Of a stretch of DNA of 64,000 bases, positions 20,113 through 30,683 are shown piece after piece (within the stretch, counting starts at the first letter, position 1; each line of letters starts with the position of its first letter). Below the pieces are notes generated by a model. That model did not search any database. It was not told the origin of the DNA and saw only the letters and a list, made by a program, of their open reading frames with translations. Made by a program: the position numbers and the translations under genes. Source of the DNA: Deltaproteobacteria bacterium (GTDB lineage: Bacteria; Lernaellota; Lernaellaia; JACKCT01); the NCBI GenBank assembly GCA_027493875.1, contig JAOSJX010000024.1, forward strand, positions 62,001-126,000. Direction: 5' to 3'.

Positions 20113-21653
20113 CTACCGCGCCGGAATCGTCGCCGGAGCCGGTTCCGGCTCGCGGAACAGGCGGCGCAGGAGGAAATGGCGCGTGAGCCGGTGGAAATAG
20201 TACTTCGCGTAAAGCCAGAACCGGTAGTCCCGCCCTTTGAACGCCCCGAGAATCTGAAATCCGATCACCACCGGCGTCGGCAACTTGCCGAAATAACGAT
20301 TGAGCCGTGTCCGGAGAATGATCTCCACCATCGGCCGCGGAATCACCGTAATCGCTTTGTACAGCCGGTGAAAATCGTTGATGCGCGCCAGCGCCTTCTT
20401 GTCGTTCACCGTCGGCGAATGGAAATAGTCGCCGATCTCGCCGCGGTTGATCTGATCCATCCGATCGTCGTCGATGAGCCCCTCGCGGTGCGCCTGCTCC
20501 ACGATCGGCGTCCCCGGAAAATACGACAGCAGATGGCACTTGATCCGGTTCAACTTTTTGAGGCCCGCGTACATCCGCGCCGCCTCGAAGAAATCCTGCT
20601 CTTCCTCGCCCGGAATGCCGAAAATGTGGTCGATGTCGTAACGCAGTCCCGCCTTGTCCATCATCTGAAACGAACGCAACGCCTGATCGTTCGTCTCGTT
20701 CCGGTGCAGAATCTCTTTGCGGATTTTTTTCATTCGTCGTTTGCAGCCCGAACTCCACCGCGTAACAGTTCGATCCCTTGAGCTCGTCGATGATCTCCTG
20801 CGTGATGAACTTCGGATACGCGAAGCAGCGGAACGGCAGCCGGATCTCGCGCCGGTACATCTCCAGAAATTCCTTCAGCCACCGCGCGCTCGTAAACAAC
20901 ATCGCGTCATTGAACATCACTTCGCGGAAGTGATACCGCCGCCGCATACGCTGCAGCTCGTCGATCACGCCCGCCGGAGACCGCCGACGGAAGCTACCGG
21001 TTCTTATAAATCCGGTTCATCGACGCCTCGCAACAGAACGTGCATGACAGCGGGCAGCCGCGGCCCGTCATAATCATGTAATCGTCTTCGTAATTGATTT
21101 CCGCCTCGAACATCGGCTTGTCCGGCAGCGGCACCACGTCCAAATCCGGAATCGCCGGCAGCATCGGCGTGCGCACCACGCGGTCGCCGTCGAGGTACGC
21201 GATGTTCCCGACGTCCGCCAGGCGCCGTCCGCCTTCAAGCGCGTCCACGAGATCCATGATCATCGCTTCCGCCTCGCCGACGACCACCGCGTCGGCGCCC
21301 GACGCGCGCAACGTCACTTCCGGCGTCAGCGTCGCGTGAATACCGCCGACGAGGACTTTGCCGTTCCATCCCGCGTCACGCACCGTTTTCAGCACGGTCA
21401 AAAGCCACGGAAACGTGTTCGTGTACGCCGAGAGCATCAAATAGTCGGGACGATCGTCCAGAATCCCGCGCACCACTTTATGGAAACGGGAAAAACGCCG
21501 CTCCAGCGGTTTCACGTAAAAGACGTTGTCGTTGGGACCGAACAGGCCGGGATCGTAATAGAGGCTGGTGTGGTGGCCGTGTTCCTTGAGAACGGAGGAA
21601 AGGTACTCCACCCCAAGATTCTCGCGGCCTAAATGGACAAACCCGAAACGCAT
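20113..21653 (-). CDS. B12-binding-domain radical SAM protein; apparent frameshifts near 20725 and 20990
   Basis: MRFGFVHLGRENLGVEYLSSVLKEHGH...GRGCPLSCTFCCEASMNRIY, then MIDELQRMRRRYHFREVMFNDAMLF..., then NETNDQALRSFQMMDKAGLRYDIDHIFGIPGE. Confidence 0.85.
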
Positions 21654-21784
21654 GCGTCTCCCGTCACGTCCCATGAGGACCTTTCAATATACCGTATTGC
21701 TTGGCTTTTAGCACGGCCGCAAGCGTTTTCGACCGCCTTGTGATGAGCCTTAATATGCCTGGACGGGAGGACGGGGGGGCTTCC

Positions 21785-23419
21785 TAGATCGCGAATTCCT
21801 GGCCGTCGTCGCGCGATTTTTTCGGCTGTTTTTTTCGCCTGCAACACAACCGACAGGCTTTGTCCGTCGCGCCGGAACGTGTAGACGAGATCGTGCTCAT
21901 ACGCCAGCCGCGAGATCGGCGGCAGATGGTCGAGCGAAACGAACCGGAAAAGATACGCGTCGCCCTGGCGCAGCGCCTCCAGAAACGCGGGGTCCGCGTC
22001 GAACTCGATCTGCGCCTGCTCCGAACGCAGGTCGATGAGATTCGGCTCCGGCCACGACGTCACCGCGTCCGACAACCGGATCACGCGGTGTGCCGTGCCG
22101 AGCAGCGCGTTCACCACCGTGCGGACGATGCCGCCGCCGGCGACGCGGTCGCCCGTCGCGATCACGAAACGTCCGAGACGCACGTTCTCGTCAAACGGGT
22201 CCGCGGCGATCGGCTTTTTCATCCGCAGCCGCACGTTCGCCGTTTCCGTGTTGTGTATCTCGGCGGCGTCTTTCTCCAGCACCGCCAGCGTGGACGAGTC
22301 GATCCGTTCGGTGACGGCGGTGAGTTCCGCCTCCACGTCCGCCGTCGCCAGGCGCAGCGAGAGCTTTTGCCCGCGTTTCAGCGGTTCGCGCCCCAGCCAG
22401 AACAGGCTCGCCGTGATCTCGTGCGTCGGTGTCGGCGGCCGCTCCGTCGACGCGATCACGTGCCCGCGCTCGGCGAACAGTTCGTCGGTCAGCGTGATGC
22501 CCACGCTTTCGCCGGCGCGCGCCCGCGTTTTGTCCGGATCGTTCCACGTCACGAAGCCCTTCACCGTCGTCGTCTTGCCCGTCGGCGCGACGATGATGCG
22601 GTCGCCCACGCGGAGTTGGCCGGACTCGATGCGTCCCGCGTAAATGCGTTTGTTGTCCCACTTGTAGATGTCTTGAATCGGCAGCCGCAGCGGCACGCCA
22701 TCCTCCGAACGCACCGATTCGAACGCGTCGAGCGCCTGCACGAACGTCGGCCCGTGAAACCACGGCGTACGCGCCGAGCGGTTGACGATGTTGTCGCCGT
22801 CTTTCGCGCTGATCGGCACGATGTACGACGCCACCAGGCCCACGCTGTGAAGGAATCGCGTCACCTCGCCGGAGACCGCATTGAACAGCTTCCGCGAAAA
22901 ACCCGCGCGGTCCAGTTTGTTAACCGCCACGATGATCTGCCGGATGCCGAGCAGCGACAGCACGTAGGCGTGGCGCCGCGTCTGTTCCTGCATGCCCTCG
23001 TTCGCGTCCACCAGCAGGATCGCCGCGTCCGCCGCCGCTGATCCCGTGATCATGTTCTTCAGAAATTCCTTGTGGCCCGGCGCGTCGATGATGACGTATG
23101 GCCGCTTGTCGGTCTTGAAGAAGGTCTGCGCCGTTTCGATCGTGATGTTCTGCTCGCGTTCCTCCTCGAGCGCGTCCATCAGGTACGCGAACTCGAACTC
23201 GCGGCCCTGCCGCTTGCACGTCGCGACGATTTCCTCGTAACGCTCCGCCGGCAGCGATCCCGTGTCGAAGAACAACCGCCCGATCAGCGTGGACTTTCCG
23301 TGGTCCACGTGACCGACGATCACGATCTTCAGCCCCTTGTGCGCATCCATCGCATCCTCATGCTCGTCCGCGCGCGGTTCGTCCGCATCCGGTTCATTGA
23401 TTAACGGCAGCGCCTGCAT
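21785..23419 (-). CDS. cysN: Sulfate adenylyltransferase subunit 1 (GTPase); 3' end probably frameshifted near 21815-21835
   Basis: IVIVGHVDHGKSTLIGRLFFDTGSLP...REQNITIETAQTFFKTDKRPYVIIDAPGHKEFLKNMITGSAAADAAILLVDA. ATGA overlap with the cysD stop. Confidence 0.93.
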
Positions 23420-24237
23420 CACATGTATCCCATGGTCCGCAGTTTCTGCATCATGTACGCCTTTTCGTGATCCTGCGCGCGGCCGGCGCGCTCCGGCGTT
23501 TTCGTGATTTTCAGTTCCTCGACGATTTTGTCGATCGTGTCCGCGTTGGAGTCCGTGGGAATATTGCATGGCATGCACCCCAGACTGCGAAAGCGTTTTC
23601 CGTTCTTGGCGAAGTACAACGCGCACACCGGAATATTTTCGCGTTGGGTGTAAAGCCAGATGTCGAGTTCCGTCCAATGCAGCAACGGGTGGATGCGGAT
23701 GTGCGTTCCTTCCGCGAATTTCGTATTGAACTGGTCCCACAGTTCCGGCGGCTGATCGCGGAAATCCCATTCGAAATTCTGGTCGCGCGGCGAGAAGAAC
23801 CGTTCCTTCGCGCGCGAACCCTCTTCGTCGCGCCGGATGCCGAGAATGATGCCTTCGAAGCCCTCGCGGTCGATCAGGTGTTGCAGCGCGCGCGTCTTGC
23901 GTGCCGTGCAGCACTCGAAGCGTCCCTTGTCCGGCGTGATGCCCTGGGACGTCGCGTCTTCATTCACGCCGACGCGCAGATCGAGGCCCCACTCCTTGGC
24001 GTAGTGGTCCCGGAACGCGATCAGTTCCGGCGGCTTGTACGTCGTGTCGATATGCACCAGCGGAAACGGCACGCGGCCGAAAAACGCTTTGCGCGCCAGC
24101 CACAGCAGCGCGGTCGAATCCTTCCCGATCGACCACAACATCGCGATATTCTCGAAGTGGCGGAACGCCTCGCGGAGAATATAAATGCTCTGGCTCTCGA
24201 GCGCGTCGAGATGGTCCATGGCTACCCTCTTCATCAT
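23419..24237 (-). CDS. cysD: Sulfate adenylyltransferase subunit 2
   Basis: [68 protein letters not shown]. Confidence 0.95.
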   Translation of the reverse strand: MMKRVAMDHLDALESQSIYILREAFRHFENIAMLWSIGKDSTALLWLARKAFFGRVPFPLVHIDTTYKPPELIAFRDHYAKEWGLDLRVGVNEDATSQGITPDKGRFECCTARKTRALQHLIDREGFEGIILGIRRDEEGSRAKERFFSPRDQNFEWDFRDQPPELWDQFNTKFAEGTHIRIHPLLHWTELDIWLYTQRENIPVCALYFAKNGKRFRSLGCMPCNIPTDSNADTIDKIVEELKITKTPERAGRAQDHEKAYMMQKLRTMGYM

Positions 24238-24965
24238 CAAATCATCCGGCCTCTTTCGCGTCCCCCCGAAGCGACGTGAAGGCCGCATTCCTTGCTCTCG
24301 GGATTTTCCCACCACCAACGGCCGGCGCGTTCGTCGTCCCAAACCGCAACGGCCCGCGTGCACGGCGCACAACCGATAGAGGGATAACCCCGATCGTGAA
24401 GTTTGTTGTACGGCAAATTCCGGCCTCGAACAACCTCCCAAACCTCACGCGACGTCCACGACGCCAGGGGGTTGAATTTCAACACGCCCGCCCGGTCGTT
24501 GTCTTCTTCCACCGGATCGAGCCCGAAACGCGTCACGCTCTGCTCCTGCCGACGGCCGGTGATCCAGGCCGAGGCGCCTTCCAACGCGCGGCGCAGCGGC
24601 TCCACTTTGCGGATGCCGCAGCATTCGTGCCGGTTGTCCAGCGACTCGCGGAAAGAAAACAAACCCTTTGTCCGCTCCAACGTCTCCACCTTGTCCCGGT
24701 CCGGATAGAACCATTCAATGGCGATGCCGTAACGCCGCCGCACCTCTTCGGCGACCTCGTACGTCTCTTCGGGCAGCCGGCCCGTATCGATCGCAAAAAC
24801 CGTCGCGTCCGCGGGGCCTTTTTCGCATAGCATCTCGATAATGACGATGTCCTCGGGGCTGAAGCTGCACGCCAGCTTCAGGCCGCTTCCGAACTCGCGC
24901 TGCGCGGCGCGCAACAACTCCTCCGGCTTTTTAATCGCCTTCCATTCCTGGAGCGGCTTGGACAT
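24237..24965 (-). CDS. cysH: Assimilatory adenylyl-sulfate (APS) reductase, 4Fe-4S type
   Basis: [50 protein letters not shown]. Confidence 0.92.
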   Translation of the reverse strand: MSKPLQEWKAIKKPEELLRAAQREFGSGLKLACSFSPEDIVIIEMLCEKGPADATVFAIDTGRLPEETYEVAEEVRRRYGIAIEWFYPDRDKVETLERTKGLFSFRESLDNRHECCGIRKVEPLRRALEGASAWITGRRQEQSVTRFGLDPVEEDNDRAGVLKFNPLASWTSREVWEVVRGRNLPYNKLHDRGYPSIGCAPCTRAVAVWDDERAGRWWWENPESKECGLHVASGGRERGRMI

Positions 24966-25042
24966 CTTCCCTCCATCGGCGAGAGACTACACTATCTTGA
25001 TCGAGAAAGTCAAGATTCCGTCCCAAGAAACCGTCGACGCCA

Positions 25043-25487
25043 TTAAATACTGAAATTCGCTACGTATTCCTGGTTCGCCTCAGCCTTCTCAACCAGATCG
25101 GCAATCGTCCAGTTGCCGAAGACATCCTCGAGGGATTTTTGAGTTTCCCGCCAGACCGCCGAGAGCACCGTATCCGCCTCGAGCCGTTTTCCCGTCGCAC
25201 CGTCGGCCGGAAATTGCGCGAGTTCCCCTTCAAAAAAAAGCGATAATATCGAGCAGTCTGATGTTCATCGGACGCATGGCCAGAAGATAACCGCCGTCCG
25301 ATCCGCGCCGCGACTCCACAAACCCCGCCTGACGCAGTTGCCGTAAAATGGCTTCGAGAAAGCGGATGGGAATCGCCTGCCGCTCGGCGATCTGCCCGAT
25401 CTTGATGGGCGAATCCGACTCGTACCGCGCCAGATCGAACAGCGCCTTGATCGCGTAATAACATTTTTGCGAGATGAGATTCGCCAT
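25043..25487 (-). CDS. Rrf2-family transcriptional regulator; apparent 1-nt insertion in a T8 run near 25236
   Basis: MANLISQKCYYAIKALFDLARY...RFLEAILRQLRQAGFVESRRGSDGGYLLA. Removing one T gives FFEGELAQFPADGATGKRLEADTVLSAVWRETQKSLEDVFGNWTIADLVEKAEANQEYVANFSI*. Confidence 0.9.
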
Positions 25488-25540
25488 GGCCGGGCCTATT
25501 CGATCACCGGGTGGTAAACACTGTCAATGCCCGCGGACTC

Positions 25541-26983
25541 CTAGAGCGTGTCCGGATCGTAGATCCGGATGTTGTCGACTTCCAAGGTCCCCTCGGTCAC
25601 GCCTTCCGTCGCGATCTTGATGCCCGACACGGCGGTCGGATCGCCGATGCCGTCGTCGTACGTTTCCAGGTCGGTGCACGGCGTCGGGTCTCCGTCGATC
25701 GTGACGCTGTAGGTCGTCCCGGTCCGGTCGGTAATGATGTCGATGAAATACCACGTGTCGTACGAGTAATCCGCGAGGCACGTGACCCAATCGCCCTTGT
25801 CGAAATTCAAGCTCTGGTCCCACGCGCGGATGTCGTCTTCGCGAAAGAAGACTTCCGTCCGCCACGGCTCGTCCGGTCCGTCCATGTGAAACGTCCCCAC
25901 GCCCGCGCGTTCGTCCGCGCGCAGCCGCATCGAAAACTGCAGACCGAGCGGATCGGGCCATTCGAGCGTCCGGTCGTAGGTAAGCGCCGCCCACGTGTCC
26001 CGCGGGCCGTCGGGGCTAATGTTGTCGTCGATGAGTTGCAGGATCTGCCCGCCCGGCGCGGTGAACAGCGGCTCGATCGTCGGAATCGTTCCGCCCCACG
26101 GATCGTTGATCATCTGCCACGGAGACGCCGGGGTCTGGTCCGTCGGCCACAACTCGAAATCGTCCCAGAAATAGATGAAGTAGTCCTCGGAATGAAACGG
26201 CGCTTCCGCGTTGTCCACGTGGTCCACGCCGAAATACTTCACGGTCGTGCTGAGGGGAATTTCGACGTCCGCGGGGCTCGGCGCGCTCTGCGTCGTCGGC
26301 CCCCCGATTTCCGGATCGCTCCCGTCCGTCGTGTAATAGACGACCGGATCGCCCGGATCGTCCGTATCCACGCACGTCACCGTCGCGGTGAACGGCGCGA
26401 CCGACAGCGGCGGATAGGGGCCGTTGTAGTTGCCGGTGCCCGGCGCGATCGTGCAGCTCGGCGCATCGAAGTCGAATAAATATTCCTCCAGCCCTTTCGG
26501 CGCCTCCTCGTTGCCGAGATCGTCCACCGCGAAGTAGCGCAGCGTCGTGTCGCTCGATACGCCGCTCACCGTCACCGGACTCGGCCCTTCCTGCGTCGTC
26601 CCTTGATCCGGCACCGGCTCGCTGCCGTCGGTGGTATAATAAATCGTCGGCATCGCCGTGTCGTTGTCGGTGGAGGTCAGCGTCACCGAAATCGTCTGGC
26701 CGAACCAACCGCCCGGCGGATCGACGGTCGTGACCGGCGCTTCCATGTCATGCGTGTCGTCGTCGACGTCGTCGTCCGTATCGTCGTCCGTATCGTCGTC
26801 GGTGTCGTCATCCGTATCGTCGTCCGTATCGTCATCGACGTCATCGTCGCCGTCGTCGTCGAGAACATCGTCGTCGATCGACCCGGTAACGTCGTCGTCA
26901 TCGTCGTCGTCGCCGCAGTCGCACCCGGCAAAAAGAAAAGCCGGGCATACCAGAAGGACAAGAAGCGCGGTCTTCCAAGCCAT
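25541..26983 (-). CDS. Lipoprotein: Asp-rich linker, two chitobiase/hexosaminidase C-terminal-like Ig repeats, concanavalin-like C-terminal domain
   Basis: MAWKTALLVLLVCPAFLFAGCDCGDDDDDDD; repeated YYTTDGSEP/YYTTDGSDPE. Confidence 0.8.
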   Translation of the reverse strand: MAWKTALLVLLVCPAFLFAGCDCGDDDDDDDVTGSIDDDVLDDDGDDDVDDDTDDDTDDDTDDDTDDDTDDDVDDDTHDMEAPVTTVDPPGGWFGQTISVTLTSTDNDTAMPTIYYTTDGSEPVPDQGTTQEGPSPVTVSGVSSDTTLRYFAVDDLGNEEAPKGLEEYLFDFDAPSCTIAPGTGNYNGPYPPLSVAPFTATVTCVDTDDPGDPVVYYTTDGSDPEIGGPTTQSAPSPADVEIPLSTTVKYFGVDHVDNAEAPFHSEDYFIYFWDDFELWPTDQTPASPWQMINDPWGGTIPTIEPLFTAPGGQILQLIDDNISPDGPRDTWAALTYDRTLEWPDPLGLQFSMRLRADERAGVGTFHMDGPDEPWRTEVFFREDDIRAWDQSLNFDKGDWVTCLADYSYDTWYFIDIITDRTGTTYSVTIDGDPTPCTDLETYDDGIGDPTAVSGIKIATEGVTEGTLEVDNIRIYDPDTL

Positions 26984-27272
26984 GGACGTCACCCCGGTTC
27001 GCGTCGTTTCTAGGACGTTGCGTTGCTCGAAAACGCTTCGTCGCCGTCTCTTCCCGAGCGGCCGTTTTCCCCAAGAGGCCGCGGGCCGAAACCGGCCCCA
27101 GGTTCGAACATCCATAATACCACAAAACGGGAGGAAATACCCAAGGAAGGCGCGTGCTCGGATGCCCTAAAATCGCCAATATTTACAGGTGCTTTCGAAC
27201 ACGGTTTCGCGGGCCGGAAATCGTCTCCGGTCGGCGCCCGAATCACGCTCCGTTTCGACGAAAACCGCGCGC

Positions 27273-27776
27273 TCAGGAGATGGTGGCCGGCGGGGTATCG
27301 CCGGGCTTTTCCGCACCGCCGAATTCCACGAGTGGGACCGGCCGGATCTCGAATCGGTCGCCCGCGCCCGTTCGTTCCCCGTACCAGAGATGAACCGACA
27401 CCGTCGGAAAACGCTCCAGCAGGAGACGCCGCGCGCGGCGGAGATCGGACGCGTGCCGCGCCGCCTCGCGCTCGCGCGACGGAAAGCCGAAGGTCGCGTA
27501 CGCGCCGCAGTCCTCGTGGTTGACCAGATGGATCTCGCGGATGCGGTGCAGGCGGACCGCGACGTCGAGATCGCGCACGAGCGATTCGTCGCTTCCGTCC
27601 CGCGGGCGAACGAGATCCTGTACGCCGCCCGCGCGCGTGATCACGTCCGCCGTGACGGACCGCCGCCGGAGAAAATCGGCGACCATGTTTCCGCCGTCGG
27701 CCCGCTGGTGCAAACGATAGTCGACGCACGTCACCACCGCGGCGTGACATTGTGATTGAATGAACTCGCCCATCAT
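27273..27776 (-). CDS. Carbonic-anhydrase-like protein
   Basis: VVTCVDYRLHQ...ITRAGGVQDLV...EIHLVNHEDCGAY. Confidence 0.65.
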   Translation of the reverse strand: MMGEFIQSQCHAAVVTCVDYRLHQRADGGNMVADFLRRRSVTADVITRAGGVQDLVRPRDGSDESLVRDLDVAVRLHRIREIHLVNHEDCGAYATFGFPSREREAARHASDLRRARRLLLERFPTVSVHLWYGERTGAGDRFEIRPVPLVEFGGAEKPGDTPPATIS

Positions 27777-27892
27777 TCCCCCTCGCGTTGGTGGCGGTCG
27801 TCGGCGTTCGTTCCGTTACCGCGTCTCCGCCCGCGCCGCCGTCAGCGCTCTCACTTCTTTCCCTGCTCGCCCGCCTTTCACACTTTTTTCAA

Positions 27893-27920
27893 ATTCGTCA
27901 TTCGCAATTCGTCATTCAAA
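27893..27920. repeat. Heptanucleotide array ATTCRNN x4
   Basis: ATTCGTC ATTCGCA ATTCGTC ATTCAAA. Confidence 0.75.
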
Positions 27921-27921
27921 C

Positions 27922-27950
27922 AAAAAGGTGCGGCCCGGTAAGACCGCACC
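27922..27950 (-). terminator. Intrinsic terminator of the downstream-facing MFS gene
   Basis: Minus strand GGTGCGG...CCGCACC followed by TTTTTG. Confidence 0.75.
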
Positions 27951-28012
27951 CATTAGCAAGGAAGGATCAAGACGAGCTCCGCGTGATGCGGAGCGCGCCT
28001 GGGCGCCGGGGG

Positions 28013-29320
28013 TCACGCCTTCGGCCTGACCTCGGCGCCCCGCGCAACGGTGACTTCCTTTTCTTTCAGGGCCGGCCGAACCATCGCGACCAAACCCGCG
28101 GCGGCCAGACAAAGGACGCCGCAGATCGTGAACGCCAGCGGGAAATTGCCCAGGTCGCCGAGCTTCCCACCCATGATCGGTCCGAAGATTCCGCCGATCC
28201 CGTAAGCCAGGAAGACGAGCGGATAGTTTTGTCCGACGAATTTGGTCCCGAACGTGTCCGCGGTGATGGTCGGGAACAGCGCGAAGTTGCCGCCGAAGTT
28301 GAAGCCGATCAGCGTCGCGCCCAGATAAAGCAGCGCCGGCGTCCCGGCCATCCACTGGAAGAGTATGACCGCCACGCCCTGCGTCGCCATCATGACGACG
28401 ATCGACGTTTTCCGCCCGAGGCGGTCGCTCATCGCGCCCCACGCGATCCGGCCGATCCCGTTGGCCAGCGAAAAGAAGATCGCCATCGCCGTCCCCGCCA
28501 CGGCCGATGCGCTCGCCGCGTCCATCCCGCGCGCCGCGAGGGCTTCCATCGGGAACAGCTTCATGAGGCCGATGCTCATAAGCCCCGCGCTCGCCCCGAA
28601 CGCGAACGTCAGAAGGATCATGTAAAACTGCGGCGTCCGCAGCATCTCGCGGCTCGTGAAGTTCACCGCGCCGACGGCGGGCGCCGCCCCCGCCTTGGCC
28701 TCCGGCGGCGTATATCCTTCAGGCTTCCAGCCCTCGGGCGGAAAAACCATCCAGACGCCGCCGAGCACCACCGTCGCCGCGAAGACGATGCCGTAGATAA
28801 GGAACGTCGTGGACAGTCCCAGGCGATCGAGAAGATGCCCCCACTCCCCCGCGAGCTTCACCCACAACATCGCGCCGAAACCGAAGCCCGCGACCGCAAG
28901 ACCCGTAATGAGTCCCTTCTTGTCCGGAAACCAACGCATCCCGACGGCGATCGGAACCACGTAGGCGAGGCCGATGCCGCTGCCGCCCACGACGCCGACG
29001 AAGAAAAGCACCGCCGGAAAACTCGTGCCGCCGAAGAGCCCGGCCAGAATGTAGCCGAGCCCGAGCACGATGCCGCCCGAGATCGCCAACTTGCGCGGGC
29101 CCCATTTCGCGAGCATCCGCCCGGCGAGCACCATGACGATGGCGAAAAAGGCGAGCCCCGCGGAGAAAACCGCTTGCGTCTGCGTCTTCGGCCATCCCGT
29201 TTGCGTCAGCTTCGGCGTAAACACCGACCAGGCGTAAATAGCCCCGAGGCTGAGTTGAATCAGAACGGCGCCGAAAACGACCCAGGAACGGTTCATCACG
29301 TTATTTTTATGATCCGGCAT
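28013..29320 (-). CDS. OFA-family (oxalate/formate antiporter-like) MFS transporter
   Basis: MNRSWVVFGAVLIQLSLGAIYAWSVFTPKL...GMRWFPDKKGLITGLAVAGFGFGA. Confidence 0.9.
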   Translation of the reverse strand: MPDHKNNVMNRSWVVFGAVLIQLSLGAIYAWSVFTPKLTQTGWPKTQTQAVFSAGLAFFAIVMVLAGRMLAKWGPRKLAISGGIVLGLGYILAGLFGGTSFPAVLFFVGVVGGSGIGLAYVVPIAVGMRWFPDKKGLITGLAVAGFGFGAMLWVKLAGEWGHLLDRLGLSTTFLIYGIVFAATVVLGGVWMVFPPEGWKPEGYTPPEAKAGAAPAVGAVNFTSREMLRTPQFYMILLTFAFGASAGLMSIGLMKLFPMEALAARGMDAASASAVAGTAMAIFFSLANGIGRIAWGAMSDRLGRKTSIVVMMATQGVAVILFQWMAGTPALLYLGATLIGFNFGGNFALFPTITADTFGTKFVGQNYPLVFLAYGIGGIFGPIMGGKLGDLGNFPLAFTICGVLCLAAAGLVAMVRPALKEKEVTVARGAEVRPKA

Positions 29321-29385
29321 GGTGGGACGCGCTCCTTCCTGTGCATCGGGCCGTCGGAGGCCCACATTTCACAAATTCCCAAAAT

Positions 29386-29405
29386 ATGAATGAGCCCTCA
29401 TTCAT
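29386..29405. promoter_or_regulatory. 20-bp palindrome ATGAATGAGCCCTCATTCAT; candidate TetR-type operator
   Basis: Perfect dyad ATGAATGAG-CC-CTCATTCAT upstream of the MFS gene. Confidence 0.7.
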
Positions 29406-29599
29406 TTTCTGATTCGATTCTCCGCCCAAACGCCGGTCAGGTCAACGAAAATCGTCTATGAGTTTTGTCCGTTTTTACATTTCATAGATCAAGATAAATT
29501 ATTAATATTATTAAATAAAATGAGCTTTTACGACGCACTGCGCCGTTTGATCCTCATCAAGCCGGACTTTGGCGCAGGTAAGACGGCGAATTTTAATTA

Positions 29600-30586
29600 G
29601 AGCACTTCACGGTTGCATGTAGCCACATGATTTGAACCACCCGAAAGCGTCGTCGGCGGTGACGGTGCGGAGAGCTTCGCCGATGGCGCGGAAAAGTGCG
29701 TCGAGGGTTCGGGCTTTGACCTTGCGGAGATATGCTTTGATCTTGGACCACATCTTCTCGATGGGATTGAGATCGGGACTGTACGGCGGCAGGTAACGCA
29801 CCTGCGCTCCGACCGCCTCGATGAGGTGCGTCACCGCCGGGCTCTTGTGTGGCGCGAGGTTGTCCATCACCACCACGTCGCCCGCCCGCAGCCTCGGTGC
29901 CAGGACATGCTCGATGTACGTCTCGAATGCGGCGCCGTCGGTGGCCCCGTCGATGACCCAATCGACCGTTTGTCCGTTGAACCACAGCGCCGAGATCATG
30001 GTGGTCGTGTTCCAATGCCCGTGCGGCGACGCATCCACCACGCGCCCTCCGTCGAAGGCGCGCCCGTAAAGCCGGGTCATGTTGGTCTTGGCGCCGCTCT
30101 CGTCCAGAAAAATCAGGTGCGACGAGTCGATCCCGTCCGTTTCTTGGCGCCAAGCCTTCCGCCGGGCTTGGACGTCGGGACGGTCCTGCTCACGGGCGCG
30201 GAGTGACTTTTTTTTCGGCGGCAGCCCAAACGGCCCAGCGCCCGATGAACGGCCATGATGCTGCCGTGGCCGCCCGTGGCTGCCAGCAGTTCTTCGAGCG
30301 TGGCGTCCGGGTTTTCGCAAACCGCCTTCTTCAAGGCTTCCAACCGCGGACCTTGATAAACAGCCTGCCGGCCGCCGCCATGCGGTTTCGGCGCGATCGA
30401 CTCGCCCCGCCGCCGCCGGCCCAAGAGATTTCTCACGAATCCGTAGCTGACACCGAACCGGGCTGCGATGTCCCGCTTCGTCACCCCGCCGCGTTCGTAA
30501 GCCGCCACCACCTTCTCGCGTAGGTCCATCGAATAAGCGCTCATGTCTGACGTATCGGCATAGCCAACGCCAAACGTGAATTGCTC
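29600..30586 (-). mobile_element. IS630-family insertion sequence with TIRs and TA target duplication
   Basis: Left TA|GAGCACTTCACGGTTG, right CAAACGTGAATTGCTC|TA. Two overlapping transposase reading frames; DDE region LIFLDESGA...[14 protein letters not shown]...[19 protein letters not shown]. Confidence 0.93.
29607..30544 (-). CDS. IS630 transposase (HTH ORF 30113..30544 joined to DDE ORF 29607..30320 by a frameshift at an A8 run)
   Basis: [44 protein letters not shown] and DDE frames overlap at CGGAAAAAAAAGTC. Confidence 0.93.
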
Positions 30587-30683
30587 TAGACCTTCAATAG
30601 TCTGGCCAAAGAAATGATGGTAAAGAATCGCACGATCACCGAGAAACGGCTTCTGAACCGTCGCCGTTCATTTGAGGGTGTTG

